Source: an uncultured Clostridium sp. (GTDB lineage: Bacteria; Bacillota; Clostridia; Clostridiales; Clostridiaceae). Taken from it: a stretch of DNA of 10,608 nucleotides. Below, piece by piece: positions 1 through 7,900 of this stretch; position 1 is the first letter of the stretch, and every line of letters starts with the position of its first letter. The notes beneath the pieces are model-generated. The model worked only from the letters and a program-made list of their open reading frames with translations, made no database searches and had not been told where the DNA came from. The position numbers and the translations under genes are program-made. The stretch lies in assembly GCA_934755305.1 (NCBI GenBank), contig CAKVLD010000084.1:1-10608 (forward strand). Direction: 5' to 3'.

Positions 1-20
1 TTATATTTTCATAGACGTTA

Positions 21-55
21 AAAAAAGCTGAATCTAAAAAGATTTAGATACAGCT
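21..55 (-). terminator. Rho-independent terminator of the GH5 gene
   Basis: Arms 26-38 and 43-55 pair over 13 positions with one A-A mismatch around a 4-base loop. Read on the minus strand, the hairpin is followed by a run of T (complement of the A-run at 20-25). It lies 14 bases beyond the TAA of the minus-strand GH5 gene, the right place and orientation for its terminator. Confidence 0.85.
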
Positions 56-69
56 AAAATTTTTATTAA

Positions 70-1212
70 TTATTTACTAGCTACATATGCATTAACTAAA
101 GCATTATGAATTTCTGGGAAATACCAGTTTAAGTTAGCTCTATCAAATAAACCAAAGTTCTCAGAACCAACTTTTGATGCATTATTATCCCACCATATAC
201 AAGCCATTTTATTTTGTCTTGCACAAGTAACATAATAAGAAGCTAGTGCTTTTCTTGAAGAAATATTCTCCTTATTAATAGATCCGAACTCTCCTATAAC
301 TACAGGAGTTTCACCAAACGCACTTCCATAGTATGCTAATTCATTAGCTAGGTTAGCTTTATCTTGAGCAGTACCCCAGAAGTCAGTTGATTGAGCTGAA
401 GTATCCATAGCAAAGAAATAAGGTGAATACGCATGCAAAGATACTATTATATGCTTATCTTCTGGTAGCTTTAAACTATTTATAGCAGTACTTGAGCCAG
501 ATGCTGCATAAGTAGGTATCATAACAGATCTATCTACGTTATTATCCCCAGTAGCTCTTATAGCTTTTAATGCAACTTCATTATAATGATTTACTACATC
601 ACGTCCTTCATCAGAACTACCTATCCATTCATATGAAGTATTTAATTCTCTTGGCTCATTTAGAGTTTCAAATACTAAATGGTCATCATAATCTTTAAAT
701 ACTGTAGCTATTTGAGTCCATAATTTTTCTAATCTCCTAGAAGCTTCTTCTTCTTTTTCATAAGAAGTGTAGCACCATTCACTATCATGATGAACATTTA
801 CTATTGCATATAGTCCATTATCTATACAATAATCAACTACCTCTTTAACTCTGTTAAGCCATGCTTCATCTACTTTATATTCAGGAGCTTCTCCCATATG
901 TTCTCCCCAAGAAACTGGAATTCTTACAGTTTTGAATCCACCTTCTTTAATCTTATCTATCATCGCTTTTGTAGTAATAGGATTTCCTCAAGCAGTTTCA
1001 TAAGCTGAAGGATCTTTACTATTAATCCAACTACCTATACAGTCTAAAGTGTTACCTAAGTTCCAACCTATTCCCATTTCATCTACTATTTTTTTTGAAT
1101 CCTTCATTGTAGCAGCTTGTACAGGAGTTGTATAAATACAGCTACCTAAAGTTCCAAGCATAACAAGAGCTATTAATGATGTTTTAGTTTTTATAAATTT
1201 TCTTTTTCCCAT
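70..1212 (-). pseudogene. Secreted GH5 endoglucanase (cellulase) interrupted by an in-frame TGA
   Basis: Glycoside hydrolase family 5 enzyme, resembling the subfamily 4 endoglucanases of clostridia; such enzymes cleave internal beta-1,4-glucan bonds outside the cell. The start ATG (1210-1212) follows GGAGGT (1219-1224) by 6 bases. Residues 1-33 are a signal peptide, with cleavage likely after VQA. The catalytic domain begins with GIGWNLGNTLD (about 47-57) and carries LNEP with acid/base Glu186, the HAY motif near 260, and VIGEFGS with nucleophile Glu308. It ends right after the catalytic domain, so there is no dockerin, CBM or anchor. Codon 75 (988-990) is TGA where relatives have Trp in a YETAWGNP-type motif. 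The frame is intact on both sides, so this is a point change (TGG to TGA), not a frameshift. The ATG at codon 84 has no ribosome site at usable distance, and a restart there would lack the export signal and the first strand. Everything else looks functional, so this is a recent nonsense mutation, a base-call error or a readthrough codon. Family call is near certain; pseudogene status is less so. Confidence 0.85.
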
Positions 1213-1265
1213 CTTTTTACCTCCAAAACATAAGAATGTATACTAGTATTTTGCAATACCACTAA

Positions 1266-1294
1266 ATATTACTATTTTAAGAGGTTTATATCAA
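1266..1294 (-). promoter_or_regulatory. Putative sigma-A promoter for the GH5 gene
   Basis: On the minus strand, TTGATA (complement of 1289-1294) and TAATAT (complement of 1266-1271) are separated by exactly 17 bases. Transcription would begin near 1258 and leave a leader of about 45 bases ahead of the GGAGGT site and ATG at 1212. Found by eye in AT-rich DNA, so a chance match is possible. Confidence 0.5.
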
Positions 1295-1340
1295 TATATA
1301 TAAATGTTATTAACGATTAAAATAATGCCTTTTGCGATAT

Positions 1341-1375
1341 TTCTATATATTTTACGATATGTAAAATATATAGAA
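1341..1375. repeat. Perfect 15-bp inverted repeat
   Basis: TTCTATATATTTTAC (1341-1355) is exactly mirrored by GTAAAATATATAGAA (1361-1375) around the 5-base loop GATAT. It lies between the end of the amidase_6 gene and the GH5 promoter. Its right arm shares bases 1370-1375 with the left arm of the terminator hairpin 1370-1410, so the two cannot form fully at once. No T-run follows it on the minus strand, so it is not itself a normal terminator. It may be an operator or an alternative RNA fold. Confidence 0.7.
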
Positions 1376-1410
1376 GTTCGAATACTTTATAAAAATACTC
1401 GAACTTCTAT
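1370..1410 (-). terminator. Terminator of the M15 / amidase_6 unit
   Basis: Arms ATAGAAGTTCGA (1370-1381) and TCGAACTTCTAT (1399-1410) pair perfectly over 12 bp around a 17-base loop. On the minus strand the hairpin starts 1 base after the TAA of the amidase_6 gene and is followed by TATATTTTAC, a modest T-rich tail. The A-rich stretch on its other flank means it could also work in the plus direction, though no plus-strand gene ends here. Confidence 0.7.
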
Positions 1411-1411
1411 T

Positions 1412-2506
1412 TTAAAAATGCACTCTTACTAGCCAAAACTTAATTTTTTTATCACTCCATCCCAAATCCCATGGAACATCATTTCTATCTGTATTATGAC
1501 AAGTAACAAGAGAGTATCCCTTAGAGTCTGCTCCTGAAACTACAGAGATATGTGTAATATCACCTTTTTTCTCATAAGCCACAAAGTCTCCAGGCAATAA
1601 TTTATAAGATTCTTTATATACTTTTTCATAACTTCCTTTTGCTATAAGTGAAGCTCTACCACTGTTTAACATATAAGAAGTAAATTTATCAGCATTTACC
1701 CAAGGGCCAGTTGCACTTCCTTTATCATAATTCCAGATAGTATTTTTTTTGAATTTACCGCCTTCATAAAGAACTTGAGAAGCAAAATTAGCACAATCTC
1801 CACCTTCAGGATTAAAATTTTTATATTTTTTATTATATTTAAAATTATATTCAGGTAAGGTAGCAGCACCACAATATTCTTTTGCATAATTTATAGCATC
1901 AATTCTTCTTTCATCAATTTCGGATAAATCTCTATATTTTTGAGAAGATATATATTCTTTAATAGAATCTACTTTAATATTTTCTAAACTTAAAGAATCT
2001 GCAAATGGATCAGTATACCATTCTTTAGTAATAGCCCATTCATCATCTTTATGACTTAATGTCATATAATGATGAGTTCCGATATAAGAACTATTTATCA
2101 TATCAGGTTCATCTGGATATATATACTTATATTCAGTATTACATAAAACAGTAACCTTACTAGAATCTTTTCCGGTATTTATATTTTTTATTACTACAGT
2201 AGGATTGATATCTATAAATTGTATTCCTTGTTTTTCTGCCCAATTATTTATATATTTAACTTTTCTTTGTTCGTATTCATAAGCATATTGAGCTATTTTA
2301 ATATCTGTATTATAAAAGGATTCTATAGTATCTAAATCCTTATTTAAAATAGCTTTACTTTTCTTTTGAAATACATTTTCTATAAAGTTTCTTACTTCTT
2401 CTTCTGAACTTCCATAAGTATAAGTATTAATATTTAGTATGCAACAGAAAAATATTAATAATAATATAACAAATCTTTTAAAAACTAAATTAATATTTTT
2501 AAACAC
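1412..2506 (-). CDS. Exported amidase_6 (NlpC/P60-like fold) protein
   Basis: 364 residues, GTG start at 2504-2506. The start is supported by AGAGGT (complement of 2514-2519) 7 bases upstream and by the export signal that follows directly (basic residues, then a hydrophobic stretch at about 12-28). Residues 35-165 form an alpha+beta domain that reads like an NTF2/SnoaL-type module (inference). Residues 198-360 match the putative amidase domain Amidase_6: RRIDAINYAKEYC, then GGDCANFASQ with likely nucleophile Cys238, PGDFVAY near 305, THISVVSG with His319, and CHNTDRND near 336. This clan is papain-like and usually cleaves peptide or amide bonds in peptidoglycan; the substrate of amidase_6 proteins is mostly untested. 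The gene is second in a unit with the M15 peptidase gene, 28 bases behind it, so a shared role in wall turnover or sporulation is plausible. Confidence 0.85.
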   Translation of the reverse strand: MFKNINLVFKRFVILLLIFFCCILNINTYTYGSSEEEVRNFIENVFQKKSKAILNKDLDTIESFYNTDIKIAQYAYEYEQRKVKYINNWAEKQGIQFIDINPTVVIKNINTGKDSSKVTVLCNTEYKYIYPDEPDMINSSYIGTHHYMTLSHKDDEWAITKEWYTDPFADSLSLENIKVDSIKEYISSQKYRDLSEIDERRIDAINYAKEYCGAATLPEYNFKYNKKYKNFNPEGGDCANFASQVLYEGGKFKKNTIWNYDKGSATGPWVNADKFTSYMLNSGRASLIAKGSYEKVYKESYKLLPGDFVAYEKKGDITHISVVSGADSKGYSLVTCHNTDRNDVPWDLGWSDKKIKFWLVRVHF

Positions 2507-2534
2507 AATAGAAACCTCTTTCTATAAATTTAAT

Positions 2535-3440
2535 TTATCCTAATTTTTCTTCTATTAATGATATATAGCCTTTATTTACATCATCCATTGGTACTTCACC
2601 ATACCAATTTTCTAAGTTATCAGTATTACTAAAATATTTGGCTTTAATAATTATTTCAGGCCTATATTCAAAATGTAAAATATCAAAATGACCCCATTTG
2701 CCACCCCAAACAAAGTTGTTATTTTCAAAGGTTTTAACTAATTCTTCTGGATAATCTAAAAGTCTAGTTTTACCTTCTTCTTTAGTACACCATTTCCAAT
2801 AATCTCTTCTATCACTTTTTAAGTCGATAGCTATTCCATATGCATGTGGACTTAATCTTCCAGTACCTGATATAACTCTGTAATTAAATGTACCGCTTGC
2901 AGGAAAAAGAATACCACCTATTTCACTTTTTCTTTTAACCATTGAAAGTAATTCTTTTAGAGTTTCATCTAAAGCTATATTTGCTCCGTTTTGTGTATTA
3001 AATTGATAGGTTGTATAACCATATTTTAAAGTAGTAAGATTTTTACTAATAGTACTTTGAGAAGAACCATATACTTCATTTAAGAGTTCATAATTTCTAG
3101 CTCTTCCTGGATCAAAGCTTTTATCCATTATTTCTGTTGTCATTTCTAAAGGATAAATTTGTTCTAACATATCATGTAAGTCAGGATTTGCCAAAACCTC
3201 TTCATGACTTTTTTCTACTTTATCATCATATAAAATTTTTTTACCTGATTTCATAATTATGTATACCTTATTATCCTCAGTTTTTTCGATATCTTTAATA
3301 AAGCCAGGATAGGCCATAAATAGTACTAAAATATCTTCTTTCATTTGAATATTGTATTTATCCTCTTCTTGAGCTTTAATTGGTATTGATATTTGCAATA
3401 AAGCTAAAATAAATACCAAAAGTTTTATAAATCTTTTCAT
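2535..3440 (-). CDS. Exported M15-family D,D-carboxypeptidase-like protein
   Basis: 301 residues from the ATG at 3438-3440. A GTG four codons earlier (3450-3452) is in frame, but it overlaps the likely ribosome site GTGGTG just upstream of the ATG and has no site of its own, so the ATG is preferred. Residues 1-23 (MKRFIKLLVF..., ending near IKA) are a signal peptide. Residues 24-175 are a poorly recognisable N-terminal region. Residues 178-262 carry the M15 (VanY/CwlK-type) zinc site: LSPHAYGIAIDL gives ligands His199 and Asp206, and WGHFDILHFEY gives Asp253 and ligand His256. Such enzymes trim D-Ala or cleave other D,D- or L,D-bonds of peptidoglycan stem peptides outside the membrane. It is the first gene of the unit with amidase_6 and diverges from the methyltransferase gene. 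I found no convincing promoter for it in the AT-rich spacer 3441-3582. Confidence 0.85.
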   Translation of the reverse strand: MKRFIKLLVFILALLQISIPIKAQEEDKYNIQMKEDILVLFMAYPGFIKDIEKTEDNKVYIIMKSGKKILYDDKVEKSHEEVLANPDLHDMLEQIYPLEMTTEIMDKSFDPGRARNYELLNEVYGSSQSTISKNLTTLKYGYTTYQFNTQNGANIALDETLKELLSMVKRKSEIGGILFPASGTFNYRVISGTGRLSPHAYGIAIDLKSDRRDYWKWCTKEEGKTRLLDYPEELVKTFENNNFVWGGKWGHFDILHFEYRPEIIIKAKYFSNTDNLENWYGEVPMDDVNKGYISLIEEKLG

Positions 3441-3446
3441 GAACTT

Positions 3447-3452
3447 CACCAC
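3447..3452 (-). promoter_or_regulatory. Ribosome binding site that decides the M15 start
   Basis: On the minus strand GTGGTG, followed by A, lies 6 bases before ATG 3440. The in-frame GTG at 3450-3452 falls inside this site, and the bases before it (TTAAAA) show no Shine-Dalgarno sequence, so the four-codon longer start is unlikely. Confidence 0.6.
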
Positions 3453-3514
3453 TTTTAAGTTAATATTAATTTTAGTTTATCCTATATTTTTGATTGATAT
3501 GTAATAAAAATAGT

Positions 3515-3542
3515 TTGAAATAATAAATATAGTAGATATAAT
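3515..3542 (+). promoter_or_regulatory. Putative sigma-A promoter for the methyltransferase gene
   Basis: TTGAAA (3515-3520) and a perfect TATAAT (3537-3542) are separated by 16 bases. Transcription would start near 3549, giving a leader of about 34 bases that holds AAGGTG (3570-3575), 7 bases before ATG 3583. Confidence 0.65.
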
Positions 3543-3582
3543 AATAATTATATATAGAAAATAAATATTAAGGTGTGAAGAC

Positions 3583-4749
3583 ATGGAAGAATTAAGCAAT
3601 AAGATTGATGAAATTTTATCTTTTGATAAATTAATAAAAGTAGTTGTTAGTAATAAGTTAAATAGTACTGTACAATACAATAAAGTTGTATTTGCGTTAA
3701 AAGAAAAAAATAAAAAGGAATTTTATCAAATAGAAAAATATACAGATAAGCAAGTATTTCACGAGAATATAGAAATAAATAAGTTAAAAGAGAAATTAAT
3801 AGAAATAATAAAGGGAAACTATAAACAAGTAGCAGCTTGGTCTGAAAATAATACTTTTGATTTAAAAATATCCAAAAAAGGTAAAATGCATTTAAGCCAA
3901 AAAAGAAGCGATAATAAAAAACTTGTAAACAAATCACATAATAAAGAAAAGAACTACATATTAAAAGAGGGAATGATAATAGAACCACTTATAGATCTTG
4001 GAGTATTTACTAAAGAAGGTAAGGTTGTTAACTCTAAATATGATAAATATAAGCAAATTAATAGATTTGTAGAAATTATAGATGATGAGATAAAAAAGAA
4101 AGATTATAAAGAACTAACTATATTAGATTTTGGTTGTGGTAAATCTTATTTAACTTTTGTATTATATTATTATTTTGTTAAGATAAAAAATATAAATGTA
4201 AAAATGATAGGATTAGATCTAAAAGAAGATGTTATAAAAAAATGTAATGATATAGCCAAAAGATATAATTATGAAAATCTTCATTTTGAACTTGGAGATA
4301 TTAATGGATTTAAATACAATAATAAAGTTGATATGGTAATAACATTACACGCTTGTGATACTGCAACGGATTATGCATTATATAATGCTATTAAGTGGAA
4401 TAGTAAGATGATTTTTTCAGTACCATGTTGCCAACATGAGTTTAATGGACAAATGAAAACAGATGATTTATCAATATTAACTAGATATGGTATTATTCAA
4501 GAAAGAGTAGCTGCACTTATGACTGATTCAGTTCGTGGTAATCTTTTAGAGGCAGTAGGATATAAGACACAATTATTAGAGTTTATAGATATATCACATT
4601 CCCCTAAAAACATATTGATTAGAGCATCTAAAACTAAGATTTCAGAAGAAAAAAAATCAAAAGCTTTAAATGAAGTATATAATTTAATTAAGGAATTTAA
4701 CTTTAATCCTACATTATATAACTTATTAAAAAACGATAACTTAATATAA
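3583..4749 (+). CDS. Class I SAM-dependent methyltransferase (Methyltransf_32-like)
   Basis: 388 residues; ATG preceded by AAGGTG. Residues 1-125 are a lysine-rich N-terminal region of unclear function, probably for substrate binding (inference). Residues 130-350 are a Rossmann methyltransferase: LDFGCGKSYLTF (181-192) is the SAM-binding motif I, GLDLKEDV (210-217) holds the acidic residue at the end of strand 2, GDINGF (238-243) precedes the next strand, and ITLHACDTATDYAL (253-266) and SVPCCQHEFNGQM (279-291) are the signatures of the Methyltransf_32 group, whose members include GSTCD-like proteins. The PCCQH motif suggests a nucleic-acid or protein substrate, but I cannot name it. No export signal, so cytoplasmic. 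It stands alone between its own promoter and terminator and looks unrelated to the neighbouring exported enzymes. By eye it is more AT-rich than the GH5 and M60 genes. Confidence 0.85.
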   Translation: MEELSNKIDEILSFDKLIKVVVSNKLNSTVQYNKVVFALKEKNKKEFYQIEKYTDKQVFHENIEINKLKEKLIEIIKGNYKQVAAWSENNTFDLKISKKGKMHLSQKRSDNKKLVNKSHNKEKNYILKEGMIIEPLIDLGVFTKEGKVVNSKYDKYKQINRFVEIIDDEIKKKDYKELTILDFGCGKSYLTFVLYYYFVKIKNINVKMIGLDLKEDVIKKCNDIAKRYNYENLHFELGDINGFKYNNKVDMVITLHACDTATDYALYNAIKWNSKMIFSVPCCQHEFNGQMKTDDLSILTRYGIIQERVAALMTDSVRGNLLEAVGYKTQLLEFIDISHSPKNILIRASKTKISEEKKSKALNEVYNLIKEFNFNPTLYNLLKNDNLI

Positions 4750-4751
4750 CT

Positions 4752-4789
4752 AAAAAACATAGAAGAAATTATACTTCTATGTTTTTTTT
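4752..4789 (+). terminator. Rho-independent terminator of the methyltransferase gene
   Basis: AAAAAACATAGAAG (4752-4765) pairs perfectly with CTTCTATGTTTTTT (4774-4787) around an 8-base loop, and the T-run continues to 4789. It starts 2 bases after the TAA. The mirror-image A/T flanks would let it act in both directions. Confidence 0.92.
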
Positions 4790-4802
4790 ATGTGTTTGAT
4801 GC

Positions 4803-4828
4803 GTTTTATGTTTTTTATGTTTTTTATG
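4803..4828. repeat. Short 9-bp tandem repeat TTTTTTATG
   Basis: Two exact copies of TTTTTTATG (4811-4819, 4820-4828) follow a shortened copy (GTTTTATG, 4803-4810); a similar run ends the preceding terminator (4783-4792). This is slippage-prone DNA in the spacer 4750-4924 upstream of the M60 gene. I see no clear promoter boxes in the rest of that spacer, although one must exist here or the gene must rely on readthrough. Confidence 0.6.
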
Positions 4829-4910
4829 TGTGAAATTTAAGTGAATAACTGATATGCTTCATTAAGATTAGGTAAGTTAAGGCGAAAATTAAAGTGAATT
4901 TAAATAAAAG

Positions 4911-4918
4911 AGAAGGTG
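4911..4918 (+). promoter_or_regulatory. Ribosome binding site that decides the M60 start
   Basis: AGAAGGTG lies 6 bases before ATG 4925. An in-frame GTG at 4916-4918 is part of this site, so it is not the likely start; the protein therefore begins MKSRVLACM, which is a good signal peptide. Confidence 0.8.
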
Positions 4919-4924
4919 AATATA

Positions 4925-7900
4925 ATGAAATCAAGAGTTTTAGCTTGTATGATAGCTTTAGCCCTTACCACTACAAACATATCAGTTTTAGCAGATGCTA
5001 AAGTTAATGCTGATAATACTAAAAGTACTAAGGTGTCTAGAATTTTAACTGGTACTTTAGAGACAGAAATAAATTTAAGTATGCCAATAGTTTCTACAGA
5101 AAAGAGTAACTTAAATCTAAAGCTTTTTAATAACAATAATGAAGTTAACATTCCGTTATCTTTTTCTGAGATAACTTTAAATAATACTGTTAATTTAAAT
5201 GGTTTTAATATAAATTATACTATTGAAAAATTAGCTATAGATAAAACAATTATTACTGATAGTAACGATAGAGTTTATTATTACAATATTAAATTTACAA
5301 ATTTACCTTGTGATACATATTCATTAGAACTTAGTGGAAATGGATTTAAATCTACAGTTGTTGATAATATAGACATATTAAGTTACTCTAAAAAGGTCTA
5401 CATGAATGATAAAGAATCTTTTCTATTAGGAGATATAAATAATGATGGTACTGTAAGTGAAGAGGATTATAATGAAGTTTTAAATAATATAGACAGTACT
5501 AATTCTAAATATGATTTAAATGGAGATGGAAGTGTAGATATTACAGATTTATCCTATGTACATGAAAACTTAGGTCGTATAGTTAAAGAAGTTAAAATAA
5601 TTAATACTAACCCGATTATAGATGCTAGTAAGTTTGAACTAATAGAAAAAGAAGGACAAACAATTCAAGGATCTTTAGAAGATATTTTATATGGTGAAAA
5701 TATTATGACAATTTCTAGTGATAAAGAAGTATCAGAAGATAATCCACTATCTTTAGAAATGGTGATAGATACTTCAACTATAATGGAAGAGATAGTTATT
5801 AAATCTCCAATTGATGGTATGGGTATAAGTAAGGGATATATAGAAGCCACTACAGAAGATGGGGAAGTAATACAAGTTCCGTATCAAAATAATATACTTA
5901 AAACAACAACTTCAAGGGAAAATAATACTATTTCTATTAACTTAGGCAAACAAGTTGCTATAAAGAAAGTAACTATCTTTGTTACAGAAACTACTCAAAC
6001 TGCCAATTTAGTAGAAATAAGTAAAGTAGAGTTTGTTAATAATACTAAAGATATGATATCAAAACCTGATTTTAATATACCAACAATTCAAGTTGCATCT
6101 GGTAATGAATCTTTAAAAGTGACCTGGAATCAAGAAGCAAATGTAACTGGATATGAAGTTAAGGTTACTGGTATGGTTAAAGGAACAATTAAAGAATTTG
6201 TTACTCAAACATCTCATACTAAAGCAACCTTTAATAATTTAGAAAATTTTAATGAATATAAAGTAAGTATTCAATCTTTAAATGGAGATTGGAAAAGTGG
6301 ATATTCTAATGAAGTTACTGCTATTCCTATGCCAACAGAAAAACCTAAAGCTCCAGAAGGCATTACTATAGAAGATGGTTATAAGTCTTTAGTAGTTAAT
6401 TGGAAAGATAACAAAAATGCTAAAATATTTAACATTTACTATAGAAAAGCTAATACAGATGATAAGTTTATAGAGATTAAAGGAATATCAGGTACAAGCT
6501 ATACTTTAACTAACCTTGATAATGAAACTGAATATGAAGTTTATTTAACCGCAACTAATGATATTGGAACTAGTGATAATTCTCCAATACATAAAGGGAC
6601 TACAAAAACAATAAATCCACCAGTTACACCTAATTATAAACTTATAAATACTGTAACTAAAGGTAATCCTATAACAGATCATATTATAGACGTAGAATAT
6701 CCTATGCCTAGCCATATAGAAGGATATGGTACTACATTTAATAAATTTAACATAGTAGATGGAGATTACGGATCTCATTGGACACATAAGGATTGGGATA
6801 CTTCTGTTTATGGACATACAGGTCCTAAAATAACTTTTGATCAAGAATATACATTAGATACTATAACTCTTATAGCTAGACAAGAACCAGGATACACTTT
6901 ACCATATAGAGCTAATATAGGGGTATGGAATGAGTCTATTAATGATTATGAATATGTATCTTGTAACATTTCCGTGAAAAATAATAATGGTGATTATGTT
7001 GTATTAAGTTTAGATAAGCCTGTAACAACTAATAAAATTCAAGTTAATCTTTCAGTCTATGGTGGTAATTTTGTCTCAATTTCAGAATTAAAATTCTATC
7101 ATTACGATAGCTTAGAAGATGATGTTAGAAATCTATTTACTGACGACTTACTTATAGAATTAGCACAGGATACAAATATAGATAAAATAAATACATTAAG
7201 AGCAAGAGTTAATGAAATAGATCCTATAAGTGAAGAAACCCATCCTAATAGAACTGCAATTTTAAATGAATTACAATTAGCTGAAGATTTACTAAATGAT
7301 AATAATATTTCAGCTGATATAATCACAGTTAATCAAAATATAAATAATTCAGGTAATAATCTTGGGATGTTAAATGACTATCAATCATTAGGTATTTCAG
7401 TTAGAGCTAATGAAGAAATAGTTGTTTATGTAGGAACTACAGGAAATGTAATACCACAACTTGTATTTACACAACATTATGCTGAAAGTGGAAATGCAAT
7501 GAAGACATATAACTTGAAAAAGGGTAAAAATGTTATTCAAGTACCTTCTCTTTCAAATATGGACGTTGAAAAAGGTGGTAGTGTATATATTAGATATCCA
7601 AATAGCAATCCATCAAATAATGAAATAAAAGTTAGAGTTAGTGGTGGATATAAAATTCCTTCACTTAACATATATGGTGAATTAGAAAATGAAACCTTAG
7701 CTAAGGATAAAATCAAATCATATATATCAGATTTGAAAACTTATGTGAATTCCATAGAAAACAACTATGATTATGGTATATTCAGAAGCAAAAAAGCAAA
7801 TGAATATGCTTATGATGAAAAAACTAGTGTATTAAATACAACTGATATAGAAACAACTAAGGTTACACTTAATTTACCAGCTACAGCTATTTTAGATGGT

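Noticed and set aside
961..963. Restart of the GH5 gene at an internal ATG as a separate gene
   Set aside because: The only purine-rich stretch upstream (GAGGA over the TGA) is about 21 bases away, and the product would lack the signal peptide and the conserved N-terminal strand. It is one gene with an internal TGA.
988..990. TGA as selenocysteine or as a reassigned Trp codon
   Set aside because: Relatives have Trp, not Cys, here, and Trp is written TGG elsewhere in the window, so neither reading is favoured.
1307..1322. Possible CcpA (cre) operator upstream of the GH5 promoter, centred on AACG
   Set aside because: It misses both the key G and the key C of the consensus; in AT-rich DNA such partial matches are common.
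3441..3582. Minus-strand promoter for the M15 / amidase_6 unit and the palindrome TTAATATTAA at 3460-3469
   Set aside because: Candidate boxes match poorly, and a 10-bp palindrome of A and T only is expected by chance here.
3647..3988. Minus-strand open frame of 113 codons inside the methyltransferase gene
   Set aside because: It is antisense to a well-supported gene, has a composition of Phe/Leu/Tyr/Ile typical of reversed AT-rich coding sequence, and no recognisable domain.
4790..4910. Riboswitch or clear promoter ahead of the M60 gene
   Set aside because: The spacer is short, AT-rich and partly repetitive; I saw no riboswitch core and no -35/-10 pair with good spacing.
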